In this document: positions 1 through 11,560 of the stretch, one piece after another
Layout of the letters: each line of letters opens with the position of its first letter
Numbering within the stretch: the stretch's first letter is position 1
Assembly: GCA_012932865.1 (NCBI GenBank)
Contig: SAXG01000014.1
Coordinates: forward strand, 977,525-1,041,524
DNA: 64,000 bases
DNA from: Amylostereum areolatum
Taxonomy: Eukaryota > Basidiomycota > Agaricomycetes > Russulales > Stereaceae
Direction: 5' to 3'
Position numbers and translations under genes: made by a program
The notes under the pieces: generated by a model
Databases searched by the model: none
Seen by the model: only the letters and a program-made list of their open reading frames with translations
Told to the model about the DNA's origin: nothing

Positions 1-1962
1 TCATGAACGGGAAGTTCTGCCGTAAACGCGTCAGGAAACCCCGCTGGGAGAGGAGGTCGTGGAAGTGGCTCGCCTTGGCCTTCCACACGTTCCCGTAGTA
101 AAGCGCCATCATAAATACGTCTATCGCGGCCGTGAGATCCCAGAGTCGTACGCGTCCGAAAGAGCGGGTACGCACATGTCAAAAACAGCCCAACATCCTG
201 GTTGAACTGCGTCTTGAGGGGGATCCACAAGCACTGCCCGCCCGTATTCAGCACGCACGCTTCCCCAGTAACCGCTCAGACACCCACGTCTCCCCCGATG
301 TAGTTCCAATCCAAGCAGAACGCGAGCAAGCCCGTCCCTGCGTCCCGTCGGTCAGTGCGCCCGCGTCGGGACGGGCAACACCGTAGTCGCCAAGGAAGAC
401 TCAGACCGGGGCGCACCTTCGTTGTTCGACGCGCCCCCGAACAGGTTCCGCATAAAGTTGTGTCGGCCGTTGTCCGCGAGGCAGAAGATCGAGAATCCGC
501 TGACCGCAGCGGTGCGGCGTCGTGAGCCTCGACGCATGGTCTGCTGTCGAGAAAAGGACGTACGAGAGCACGGGGAACATGTACTGCGGGACGATCTCCC
601 ACACCGCGATGACGCTGTCGCCGACCCCAGATGATGCATGAGCCTCTGCCGTCGAGAAGGGAAGGGGACCGACGACGACGAGACGCACGTGAAGAGCATC
701 CAGAAGAGCCGGACGCGCTTGCTCGCGCGCGCCTTGTCGAAGTGCAACGCTTGGAACACCTGGTCCAAACAGTGATCAGCCGCCGGACACGGAATAACAA
801 CCCATCGCCGACTCCTGCACGCACATTCGCAGAGACGATCACGGTCGGCCACCATGTCTATACCGCGAAGTCAGTGAGCAGTATGCGCATGCAAAACCTG
901 AACTTCAAGGCGCGTGCCTCCGTCGGGTAGACCAAGAAATCCCGCAAGATCCTAAGGTTTGATCAATCGTGAGCACGCGCCGCACGATAGGTATGTAGTA
1001 GCGGCCACAGCACGGCGAAACGACGCACCCCGCAAAGCCGTATCCGAGAAGCTGCGACGCGAGCAGGGTGAAGATTGCGAGCGCTGGGTTCAGCTTCTTG
1101 CTGTAGTACAGATCGTCGACGGCGATGATCTCCGACGCTTGCGAGGAGACCGAGGCCGTCGAACACCTAGTATCCGAGCACCCGATCAGTCCTCCACTCC
1201 TCCTGATGAACTCGACGCGCGCACATGATGAGTATGGCCGTGTGCTTTCGGGACGCAAGCACGCCCAACGGTCAGTTCCAGGAAACGCCGATTCCTCAAA
1301 ACAGACCGCACCTCCTTGACTGTTAAGAACGGCAGCGCCGTAAGCTGTCGATCTACGCCAAAAAAAAAAAGACAGAGGAGACGTACTGTTGAACGGCCCC
1401 GGATTGAGATACTTGAACCACCCCCGCGTCGGGATCGCGTACGCCATGAAGTTCCCCAGGAAGTACGAGATGAGGAGCAAGAACAGGCGCGCGACGCTCA
1501 CGGTCTGCGGCTTGAAGCTGTCCGTCCATCCCCGATCGATCAGCACACGGGATACAACTGAACGCACGAACGGCGGGAGCCTAGGCCGCGGGACGCACTA
1601 GTAGATCTGCGCGAGCACGCTCCCGAACGCGCTGAGGCCGATCCCGAGGAAGACCATCCGGAACGTGAACGCTTTCTGCGACGGGTCGTCTTGCGTGGAC
1701 AGCACCTACACTCCGCGTACCATTATCGTCCAGAAGGAGTGAGAGGGGGGGGGGGTGAGCGGCGTACCTTCGCGGCAACGTCGTGCGCGTAGTCCTTGAC
1801 GAGATACCGCTCGCGCTCGTAATCCGACAGCTTCTCCCCGTCCACGCCTTCGAGCTTCCCATCCCCATCGACACTGACAGACTTGACAGACTTAACAGAC
1901 CCGACGGACTCCTTCTCTTCCCCGCTTGCGATCTTCTCGACTTCCGGGGCGACGAGCGGCAT
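1..1962 (-). CDS. Oligopeptide transporter (OPT family), partial, 14 exons in window
   Basis: Integral-membrane proton-coupled oligopeptide transporter of the OPT family, probably plasma membrane. The start is at 1962 (A at -3). Exons on the minus strand: 1962-1768, 1705-1599, 1517-1387, 1319-1312, 1244-1225, 1166-1029, 951-918, 857-825, 759-689, 614-564, 499-417, 337-288, 233-176 and 120-1; the gene runs off the left edge. Every junction keeps phase, and the spliced protein shows family landmarks in order: QIYYFKPQT, LNPGPFNIKEH, a hydrophobic run ending LLGYGFAG, FGGASNNEG, FCLDWNYIGG and YYGNVWKAKA. The N-terminal 65 residues are acidic and Ser-rich, as expected for a cytosolic tail. The intron at 858-917 starts with GC rather than GT. 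One exon is only 8 nt. I first suspected a pseudogene, but splicing removes every apparent stop. Confidence 0.86.
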
Positions 1963-3412
1963 ACTAAGAGTAGCGCGTGAGATTCCGAAGACGATGGGAG
2001 GGGGGGGGGGGGACGTCGTCCGAACTCGACCCACCTCCCCGCTCCAACCCCGGCCTTTTATCGACATGCTCACGCTGCGCTGGGGGGAGCGATAACCATT
2101 GTGCGAGGTTGGGACCATGGGCACCGGCGTGCCTCCGACGATAAGCCCCAAAACGCGGAAGGTTCCCGTGGGGAGGAGGGGGCCAGGACCAGGACTCCCG
2201 TGCACACGCACTACGCCATACACGGCACCTCAAGCATCGAGCCCCGCAGCGTGCGTATCTGCGTATCTGCGTCCATTCCCTCCGGGTGGGAGTCTTCCTC
2301 AAAAGCCCCCCTCGCTTGCACGCCGTCCCCGATCCGCCCACATGCACGCCGTCCCACCGAGAGAGCGAGACGGAACGCGGGCGACGATAGCGCAGAGCTC
2401 ACATGACGCGTCCTGCCAGCGGGGGATCTTGGACTTGGGGGGGGGGGGGGGGGGACGGGCCAAGGCCTTCTGTGCGCTCGGCCATGGGAAAGGAAGGCGG
2501 TGTTTGGACTCGATGGGTGGAGACGGGTGCATTTCATGCGAGATAGGATGAAGCATGTGCAGACCGACGGGCCTTCCCTTGCCGTATTGTTGTAGCGCAT
2601 TCTGGAAGGTGAAGGGCGGAGGGCGGAGGGCGGAGGGCGGAGGGCGTCGCGGTGAGTCGCGGGCCGCGAGAAGTTCAAGTCGGGGATTCGCCCGCGCGCA
2701 CCCCCCACTAAAATGTCTGAAGTGTGTGAGGAGAAACCGGGGGGCTAAAGTTCCCGACCGTGCGCGGGGGTTGGAACCTGAGGTGGGAGGAAGGGAGACC
2801 TGCCACGCGCGCGGGTGAGCTTCGTGTCATCTCGCGAGCATATCACATTGATGCGAAGTAAGTGTATAACGCACACGTACCGAAAACCCTGCGGGGCTTC
2901 TTAGTGGCGCCAACCTGTGCGTCGATGCACGGGGCGGTCTAAAGAAAATCAAAGGGCGAAAAGAGGAGGAGAGGAGGAGGAGAGGAGAGGAGCCCGGTGC
3001 CACGGCGCGTCCGAAATAAGAAAGCGAAAAAGAAAGCGTGATGAGCGCTTGAGCATTGAGGTATGTATTCATGCATGCACGGTGACTCTACATATAACCA
3101 GTAAGTACAAGTGGTGATTTTGGTATCAAACAGTATGGGGTACAGTATGCAGCAGGAGTGAGGGCAAGGGAAGTGGGAGTGGGTAACGTACTATACATTC
3201 CGCAAACTTGAGAAGGCTTGGGAGGAAATCAATGGAACACGCCCGAAATCTGGAAACGCGAAACCGCACCCGATCAACTCAAAAAAAAAACACAAGGATA
3301 CATGGAGGGAGCAGAGGAGTCGAGAGGATCCGCGCGAGCCGACATAAAATGGCGAGGAGGCGGGTCGTGGCATCATAAAGTTAGTCCGCCTTGGGGGCTG
3401 GGGAGGTCCGAG
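1963..3412. other. Intergenic spacer, no supported gene
   Basis: This lies upstream of the OPT gene and downstream of the next minus-strand gene. It is GC-rich with G/C homopolymer stretches (for example 2438-2454) and a short GGGCGGA tandem run near 2610-2643. Open frames here are low-complexity and overlap on both strands without splice logic. It presumably contains the OPT promoter. Confidence 0.5.
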
Positions 3413-5062
3413 TTACGCTTTCCGCGTGCGCATGTCCCAAGTCCCGTCCCTCCCCTTCGCGAGCCCCAAAAATATACAATCCCGCATCAAAAAGTCGACC
3501 CGCTTGACCCCGACCGCCGCCTCCGTCGCGTCCCCCTGACACCGCTCCCGATACGCGCGAATGACCTTCGCCCGCTGCTCGTCGTCCACCGCCGAGTTGT
3601 ACAGGTCGGACCTGTAGATCGGCGTGTGCAGGAACGCGTGCAGGGTGTCGAACAGGTCCTGGAGGGTGGTCCCGACCTGGTTCGAGGCCGCGACGTCGAC
3701 GTACCAGGGCAGGCGGCGGTGGAGGATGCGGAGGTGCGGGATCGGGGGCTCGGTGACGAAGGAGGCGAGGTCGTAGCCGGTGACGGGGCGGCGGAGGTCG
3801 CGGAACTGGATGCGGGCGAGGTGGTCGCGGAGGTCGTACTGGATGGGGGGATCGCGGAGGAGGCTGAAGCGGAGCTTGGGGGTGAGCTCGTACGGGCTCA
3901 GGTCGATGTTCACTGGAGAGGCGAAGAAAAGAGTCAGTGGACTGGGTTGCGACGGTTATGGACGTGGGCGGGAGGCCGGTGGAGAGATAAGGGGGTTTAT
4001 AAAAGTGATATGAAGCGAAGCAAGAAGCAGGATCGACGGTGGGTCCCTGTGGGCGAGCGATGGAAACTGGGTCGCTCGTTGATGTACGCCCATTGCCTGC
4101 CCATCATCTTTGTCATCCCGCCACCCACAAACCCACAAACCCATCCCATCTCTTCACCCCAGACCCCAAGAACAAGAACAAGAACAAGAACAAGAACAAG
4201 AAGACGCACGTTTCGCACTATTCGTCCTCTTCACGATCGGCAGCAGGCTCTCGATCCCCGTCCGCGGCATCCTGAAATCCGGCCTCCAGCTCCCCGGCCG
4301 ATCGTACGCCCTGCGCGTCTCGAGCTCGTTCGGCACCCCTCCCCCGCCCTCGAACCCGCCACTGGACGAGGTCGAGTACGAATACGAGGTGGTGAGGGGC
4401 GGAGGGGGCGGGGCGGCGGGCGGCGGGCCCTCGGGCGGGAAGAGGTGCATCGCGCTCTCGAACGCGCTCTCGCTCGTGCGGGGCTCGTACGTGCCGCCGT
4501 CGGCGTACGCGGGGTACGACGAGGGGAACGGATAGGGGTAAGGGGACTGCGGCGGGAAGGGGGACGCGGCGGCGGGCGGGAGTTGGGCGAAGGGATTAGG
4601 ATCCGGCCACGGGCTGGAGGACGCGGCGGCTGCGGGCCAGGCCGCCTCTGGCCACGCTTGCGCGGGGGGCGAGCCAGGGTAAGGATACGCCTGAGGAGAG
4701 CCGGGATAGGAATGGGGGTAGGGGGTTTGTTGCGGTTGAGACTGGGAGGGAGAGTCGCCGGTATGACGATGGTGGTGGCGATGCGAGCGGGAGCGGTGGG
4801 AGCGGTGGGAGCGGGATTGGGATTGGGCGAGGGGGGGCGGGGAGGTGGAGGGCCAGCCGGCGGGGGGGACGTAGGGCGGGGCAGAGCGCGCGGAGGGGGC
4901 GTAGGTGGAGGAAACGCCGGAGGGGAGGAGGTTGTTGACGGTGGGCCACGGCGTCGAGCCTGGACCGGGTGAGCCTGCGCCGGAAGCTTGGGCGGCGAAC
5001 ATGCCTGCGGCGGTGGTGGGCGGGGCGTCGACGAGGGGGGGCATCCCGTCCAATGTAGCCAT
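3413..5062 (-). CDS. DUF6699-domain protein with Pro/Ser/His-rich N-terminus
   Basis: Two exons, 5062-4210 and 3912-3413, joined by an unusually long 297-nt intron. That intron holds a TTCTTG hexamer repeat on the coding strand. The donor could instead lie 15 nt upstream in the same phase. The first ~280 residues are low-complexity, rich in Pro, Ser, Tyr and Gly, with a Ser/Arg/His patch (SHRSRSHRHHHRH). The C-terminal ~165 residues match the basidiomycete DUF6699 pattern: IDLSPYELTPKLRFSLLRD, then WYVDVAASNQVGTTLQDLFD, which fits the family's W-x-V ... VTV-x-DVL core. DUF6699 proteins have no established biochemical function. A second, shorter family member lies at 38772-39502. Confidence 0.78.
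4167..4203. repeat. AACAAG hexanucleotide microsatellite inside an intron
   Basis: Consecutive AAGAAC/AACAAG units on the plus strand, inside the long intron of the DUF6699 gene. The array sits right beside the splice donor, so its length could affect splicing; that effect is inferred. Confidence 0.8.
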
Positions 5063-5063
5063 G

Positions 5064-5150
5064 TCGGGGGGGTCGGCGGTCGGCGGTCGGGGTCGGGGGT
5101 CGGGGGTAGGGGGTAGGGGGTAGGGGGTAGGGGGTCGGCGGTCGGGGCGG
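5064..5150 (+). repeat. G-rich tandem repeat, quadruplex-prone
   Basis: Repeated GGGGGTA and GGGGTCGG units lie just upstream of the DUF6699 start codon at 5062. Many runs of four or more G separated by 1-3 bases satisfy the usual G-quadruplex pattern. The position in the presumed 5' leader or core promoter suggests a regulatory effect, but that is inference. Confidence 0.75.
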
Positions 5151-6110
5151 GATGTGGGTACGTGGACGTGTGCAAGTGCGATTGCGTCGAGTTGGCTATT
5201 CGATGTATCGAATCGAATTGAATTCTATTGAATTGAATTTTTGGGCGGTGGCGGGGCCGATCGGGGTAGGCACGACGGTGGTGGGGTTACAGTATACGCC
5301 ACGAACGAAGGCGCAAGGGAGTCGAGCTGAGGATTATATGCTGCGCTCGAGCTTTGGATGAGGGGCGGTGAAGATGGCGGTGTGGGGACGAGAGAAGACG
5401 AGTTGGACCGAGAGGTGCCCTGACTCGACACATGGCATGAGCGTCACTTTGCTCCCGGTTCTCCTCACACGTTTGATCACTTTTTTCTACTGTTCTCTGA
5501 CAAACACGGGTGGGATGGGACGGGATATGGCCTCGAATTGGGGACAAAGGCCGAGAAAAGGGAGGGAGGAGCGTGGACCCCCGGTAAGTAAGTCTAAGTA
5601 CACATAGTATATATAATGTATACGTGGTCTTCGGAAACGCCGACGGAGGGTTAGGGAAGATCGATGAGATGAAGACTTTTGAGCCACTGGGCGAGAGCTA
5701 TAGACTGCACGGAACTCTCCCGGTATCTCCTCCTCGCGCCTCTCCACCCAAACACGCCCCCTTCGATCTTGCCAACGAGGCGAGCCTCCGGGACGTCACC
5801 CCCCCACGCCTGTCCAGCTCCTGCCGTCCAACAGGACACTCCCGCGGCTCCTTCCGGAACGCTAGGCCCTCCTCGAGGCCTCCCACGATTGCATTTCCGC
5901 GCTCGAATGAGTATGTCAACAGGGCGAGGTCCCGCGTGTATAGAACTGGAAGGGGGGAACGGGAATTACATGGACGTGTTCATCTCCGAACATGAACGGC
6001 GTAAGCGGCTGAGAGAGAAGGAAATGAGAGGGGGGGAGGGAGTATACGTACCGTAGAACGCCGATGCTCCGGTGAGACGCCGTACACACCTACCACACGA
6101 GGGCGCACGC
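5151..6110. other. Intergenic spacer, no supported gene
   Basis: Lies between the DUF6699 start and the RRP46 stop. A short GAATTG/AATTGAATT repeat occurs around 5212-5240. No reading frame with convincing coding character or introns was found. Confidence 0.45.
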
Positions 6111-6981
6111 TCAGATCTCCATTTTCGCGTCGTCGTCGTCCACATCGTCGCCCGCGTCCCCCGCCTCCATCTCCGCCTCCCCGCCCCCCGCCGGCACCGT
6201 CGCCGCCTCCCCACCCACGCTCGCCTTCATCGCCCTCCACACCCTCTCCGCCGCCTCCGCCGCCACCCCCCTCGCCACCCCGACCTCCCCCACCCCAAAC
6301 GCGCCCCCATGCGCCCTCCAGTCCGTCCACACCGCCTTCCCCACCACCCCCGCCCCCTCCCCGCCCTCCGCAAACAAAAACGCGAAACACCCCACCCCCG
6401 CCGCGCCCATCGCCTCCGCCTCGCCCGGGTCGACCACGAACGCCCCGCTCGGGAGCTGCGCCACGGCCGCGGCGCACACGACGCCCGCCATCGGCACCGC
6501 GACGCCGTCCAGCAGCGCGAGCGCCGCCGCGTTGATGCACGCCGCCACGAGCGCCGGGGACGCCTGTCCCCCCCCTCCCCCCCCGCGCGAGGGCGCGCAC
6601 GCCTGCACGACGATCTGCACGAGCGCGCGCGGGTGGCGCGCGAGGAGGAGCGCGGGCGCGAGGAGCGCGCGCAGGGTGTGGGCGAGGGCCTTGGACGCCG
6701 TGCCCGGGACGTTCGCGAGCGGGCGGACGAGGACCTCGAGCGTGGCTTTGGAGGGGTGTTCGGAGGCGAGGCGGACCTCGATGGGGCCCGAGAGCGAGGC
6801 GAGCGCCGTGTCGGAGCCTACGAGGGGGGGTTGTACGTGGATCGTTGGGCGATTCTGGGGAAAGGAGAGACGTACCGAACCCGAAGCGCGCGGAGCCGTC
6901 GACTCTGTCCAGGTGCTCGTACACGATGGTCAGAGGCCTCATTTCCGTCGGGGCGCGGCCATCAGGGCGCAAATATGCCAT
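6111..6981 (-). CDS. RRP46: Exosome complex subunit RRP46 (RNase PH fold)
   Basis: Non-catalytic RNase PH-like subunit of the RNA exosome ring (EXOSC5 in animals), acting in nuclear and cytoplasmic 3'-5' RNA processing. Two exons, 6981-6876 and 6817-6111, flank a 58-nt intron in phase 1. The N-terminus MAYLRPDGRAP is the family's RPDGR signature. Then come DGSARFGFG, SLSGPIEVRLASEHPSKATLE (a GP-x-E...KATLEV match) and a His-Pro pair, HPRALVQIVVQ. Residues around LVAACINAAALALLDGVAVP match the 'NAA..AL.DAGVPM' region of EXOSC5. The tail is acidic (DAGDDVDDDDAKMEI). At about 270 residues it is slightly longer than animal RRP46 because of glycine-rich inserts. RRP46 is preferred over RRP41 or MTR3 because of these motifs. 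Confidence 0.84.
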
Positions 6982-9696
6982 TTTTTGGTTGTCTGGAAGA
7001 GTGTGGTTGGGGGATATGTGGACGAGAGAGAAGAGTCGAGGACCGAGGAAAATGGTCGCGCGCGATCACGTGCGGCATATGTATGTAGCTGCTGACTCAT
7101 CTTTCTAGACGCCCGTTCTCGTCCTTTGTTGGTCTCCTCCGCCCCTTCCTGTCCCCGCTGGCCTTTCGCGCCCCCTCCTTCGCCTCTGCGCATAGCGCGT
7201 CCCGAGTCGCTCCTACTCATTCATCGTACCACTCAAAGGAGGCCAGCTCGTGTATTTTTTCGGCTTCCTTTGGATTCGCGACGCTCAAATGTTCGCCGGG
7301 AGCAGCTCTTTTGTAGCGCAACACCGCATGGAACGGAGTAGACCGCTAGCGAGCGAGCGGGGGACCCGGACGACACTCGATATGTCCGTGAATTGTAGCG
7401 GTGCGATACGCCTTTTTCATTCCTTGACAGGGCACAGGAAGTGTGAGTTTGTTTATATTGAACCGAGGAACGTCACGTTCAACGCGAAGCTGAACTCGAA
7501 CAAAAGCGAGGGCGGCCTCCATGCCACCAGGCGGGCACAGAAAGCACCGTCCTACGCCGATACGTTATGCTTATACTTCGGACGCGGTGAGGGAGTACAT
7601 GACTCTGACAACTTCTTTCTCACCAGGACTCGGAGCCGTCCTTCTCTACCGCCGGCAGCGCATTCACCGCCTCTCCCCTCCGCATACCCCCTCTCGTCCA
7701 ATGTCCCCGCTCCCCGGCCCCGTTAATCCATCCCCAGATCACTTTCCTACCGTCTATGGACCCCAAGCCGGCGACCGCGCAAAAAAAAGGAACGTTCCAA
7801 TCGACCTCCCCCGCCCATCCTCGGCCCTCCCCTTCTCCCTTCTCCCGACCCCCACCCAAAGGGATCCGTCGAGAGGACAAAGCGAGGGCTCGTTTCGGGG
7901 CCACGCGGTGGGAAGCCACGCGCGGACGCGTGAGAGGATTCCTTTGCTCTCGCATTCGTGATCGGTAGGGGGAGTATGCGCGCGAGCTCGCACCCGAGTC
8001 ATGCGCGGTGAGAGCACGCTGTAACAGGCAGTAGCCCCTATCTCGCGGAGCGTACAAATATGCATACCTCAAGTACGCCAGACCTCGAACAGCACCTCTA
8101 CCTCCCACCCCCCACCCCCCCCAACCGTCGTCTCGACCAACCTCTCCCCTCCCTTCCAACGCACCCGCCGCGCACCCGTCACGACGTTTCCTACTCCGGC
8201 CTGGTGCCACCGCCACGGCCTCCCATCACGCGCACCTACGGTTTCGGCGCCAATTTCGGGTTTCGATTCCCATACGCGCGGGTTCCCTTTGTCTCCCTTT
8301 CTTGGGACTTCGTTGATGCCGAGGGGGAGGAAGGGAGGTGGGCACGAGCCCCGCACGATGGCTGCAATCTACGTCCCCCTGCGCAGACAATTAGACAATA
8401 GCGGAGGTGAGACACGGCTTTCGCGTGCGTGGGCCCGGTGCAGGACATGTATAAAAGGTGCCACTTTTCTTCGCCCTGCTCTTCCCCCCTCCCCCCCTCC
8501 CAATCCCAATCCCGATCCCGCCCCGCCCCGCCCACACTGTCCTTTTTTGCCCCCCCCCCCCTTGGCGTTGCGTGGATGGATTTGGGAAAGATGGAGGATC
8601 GGCGGTGTTTACGTCATGCTTGGAGGAGGATGCCACTTTGCGGGATGGATGGGGAACAAGGACGGGGGGTGGATGGGCGCTGGGGAGGGGGGATGTGCCG
8701 TATCGTACCGTGCCGATGGGGGATACGGATACGGGGGCGGGGGTCGATCCCAGGACGCGGTGCGTGCCCGACTTTGTCTCCTTTACCCACCTCTCGCCCG
8801 TCGTCGTCGACCGCGACGCTCAGCCCCATCGGCCGCCGTCCCCGTCGCCGCTGCCGTCGTTCCTTCTCATCATCCGGCCATCGCCGCTCTCTTCCTCCTC
8901 GGCATCTCGCGTCCCCTCTCCTTCTCAAGTTCTCCCCCTCCCTCCCTCTCGGTCCGCACTCCGGTCACCTGCCCCCCTTCTCCTCCTCGGAGGTCCATAT
9001 CCCCGCCCCTCCCCCATCTGATCTCCCGCCACCCAGGCCATTCTTCCTTCGCTTATTTTTTTCTCATTCATGAACTTCGCGGGAAGATGCGATACGACAA
9101 CTGGGGATAACGGTGCGGACGCGCATGGGCAAGGGTTATCCTCCCGCCAAGCTACTTATGCCCTCCCCGTTAAGTAAGTAAGTACGTCCATCGCCATATA
9201 TAACATATAAGTACCCGTCGTCGTTCAGGGCCGCCGGCGCGCGTTCGATGGAGAAGGACCACGATGTTATCTGTCCGCTCCGCTCCCAGACCGGCCGACC
9301 ACCGACCAGACTCTGTCTCCCATGACTCCCCCCGCTCTCCTTCTCCTTCTCTCCCCCGCTCTCCTCGCGCACATGGCCAGAACTCCCAGTCCACTCGCAC
9401 GCGCCGATCTTCCGATCCTGTCCTCCCTCCTCTCTCCCCGCCCCTCCGCCCCTCCACATATTGACGCACTCCGCTCAGCGCTTGCTTTCGATCTTTCTCC
9501 GTCCGCGCGCAGCACCCAGCGACGCCGACCCCCGGAGCCCGCCCGCCCGCCGTCGCCAACTCTAATCGCCACCGCCCGTCATGCATCACGCATCACGCTT
9601 CATCGTCCCTCATACCTCATCATCCTCCCACACCCACCTCATCATCTTCTCGCTCCCTGCCACACTCCCAGACTGGGCTTCCCTGCCGTCATAACT

Positions 9697-9719
9697 CCCC
9701 CCCCCCCCCCCCCCCCCCC
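9697..9719. repeat. Poly-C homopolymer (23 nt)
   Basis: Uninterrupted C-run preceded by ATAACT. Its length is likely to be unstable or miscalled. No coding context. Confidence 0.85.
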
Positions 9720-10587
9720 GCTTCTCTTTACTTCCTACAGGAACCTCCTTCCCCGTTTTTTTTACGTTTACGTCCGCCCTCAAGCGCGCGCTCCTGATCT
9801 CCCGTGCGTGCGATCACGCTGATGGGATGGATATGGATCCCTTCTGCCGTCGCGCTTGCCTTCCTCAAGGCGATAGGGCAGCTAGGCTCGGGATTTACGT
9901 ACGAGCGTTGTCGCGCTAGGGTCGGCGAGGGGAAGGGCACACGGATCCTGGCAGTCTACATACAGACCCCGGGCGCGCGCACACACGTGGGTCCCGGGTC
10001 GCGTGGCGTTCATGTTATCGGGGGCAAAGTCTCCGAGAGGCGATCGGGCTGGGGCGCCGGTCAGTGTACTCTACGGTAGGTGCGGGCGGTTCTGTGGACT
10101 AGGCGTTCACCGCGGCGAGCTCGAACGCCTCGAGAGAACATACCGAGGGGGGTTCGCTGCGCGCTAGGTCTGCCACACGGTCGACACACACCGGCCAGCC
10201 CCGTCTCGTCTCGCTTTTAACGTGACTGCCTTGGCGCGTACTCGAGGAGCTTGAAAGGCTGGAAGGGAGGGGGGGGCGTCCCCCGGCGCCCAAATGCCCG
10301 CCATCGATTTCATCTTTCGGTTCTTCATGTGCGTGGTGCGGTGCGCGCGAATTGTCTGTGTCGGTTCATGTGCCGTGCTCGCGCGAGGTCAGGGCTATCA
10401 CGCGTGGGTGAGTAAGTGAGCACGCCGTCCGCGACGAACCTCTGCGTCCCGTCTATATGCATCTATTGGGCGCTTTTGGAGGGGAAGGGGAAGGCAGGAA
10501 GGGAAGGAGGAGGGGCGGTTCTGGTCCGGGCTTTTTTCTCTCTCGCCCGCATTAGTTTTGCTTCCCCTTCGGCGGGCGGGCGTTCCC

Positions 10588-10657
10588 GCGTGCGTGTGCG
10601 TATGCGTGTGCGTGTGTGTGTGCGTGCGTGTGTACATACATACATACATACATACAG
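10588..10657. repeat. Compound microsatellite (GT/GC)n-(TACA)n
   Basis: Alternating GTGC/GTGT dinucleotides run directly into five or more TACA units. Confidence 0.85.
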
Positions 10658-11192
10658 GATGGTTTATTTTATACGCCGTTGCCGTCGCGAAAGCGCGCGA
10701 AGATGGAGGGGGTGCGAAGATGGGGACGAGAAGGAGACGGGAGATGGAACTGGAGATGGGAATGGGAATGGGAAGCGCGAGAACAGGGACGAGGACGAGA
10801 ACGAGGATCGGACGAAGAGGGATGCGGGGACGGGGAACGAAGACGGGAATAGAGACGGGGACGGAGAGGGAAGACGGGTGTCGCACGGGTCGAGTCAAGT
10901 AAAAAAGCTAGCCCCCGAACGAAACCGAAAACGAAACTGTTTACAGATAAAAAAGAAGCGTCGTCGCGGGTCGATGGATAGAACAAGCACCGCACGAATC
11001 AGACACGCGCGAGAGACCGTTCGTACTTGCGTATCATGGAACAGGCGGACGAAGGATGTGAGAGTGTGTGGGATATGGGTGTAGTAAGCCAAGGGGTAAG
11101 GGTAGCGCGAGCCAGAGTGTTCCACGTTCTGAATCCGGATCCGATGTGTTGTACTGCGTTGTGGGTGGCCCGTGGGCAAACTAGGGTGCGTG

Positions 11193-11218
11193 GATAGATA
11201 GATAGATAGGTAGATAGA
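11193..11218. repeat. GATA tetranucleotide microsatellite
   Basis: Six near-perfect GATA units, one of them changed to GGTA, downstream of the HMG-box gene. Confidence 0.8.
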
Positions 11219-11560
11219 CGGGGTTGGGGCGGGTAGAATGGAAGGGGCGGACGGACGTATGGGCGGGGGGACGGAGGATGGGGGGATGGGAGGTAGCGCT
11301 ATGTATACAGAACAACAGATACTCATCCAAGAAGATGGCGGCCACGAAGGGACCGTCACCGAGGTGATTACGGGGGTGGGGACATGCGTATGTAGTGGTA
11401 CAAGAATGAGATGCAGACGATCCGGACAAAAAGCAGGGGCAGGGGAACGGGGGACGCACGCGTCGCCCGTCCCGAAATACAAGACGGACGGAAAGGTATA
11501 GTGTGGAGCTCGGGAAAAAGGTCGGAGAGGGGGGGGGAGGGGGAGTTCAGTACCCAGTGC

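Larger units (their letters stand above)
6982..11560. other. Long GC-rich region without a supported gene
   Basis: About 4.6 kb between RRP46 and the HMG-box gene. It carries simple-sequence stretches: a C-run at 9697-9719, a GT/TACA microsatellite at 10588-10657 and a GATA array at 11193-11218. Open frames overlap on both strands and are Pro/Ser/Arg-rich, as expected by chance in GC-rich DNA. I found no domain and no consistent exon chain. An unrecognised short gene or non-coding RNA cannot be excluded. Confidence 0.4.

Noticed and set aside
1..1962. Oligopeptide transporter as a pseudogene
   Set aside because: Apparent stops and frame changes all fall in phase-consistent short introns, including two around micro-exons, and conserved motifs are restored.
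5980..7088. Long Arg/Gly and Arg/Pro frames on both strands over RRP46
   Set aside because: They are out-of-frame shadows of the RRP46 coding sequence, which has clear RNase PH motifs.
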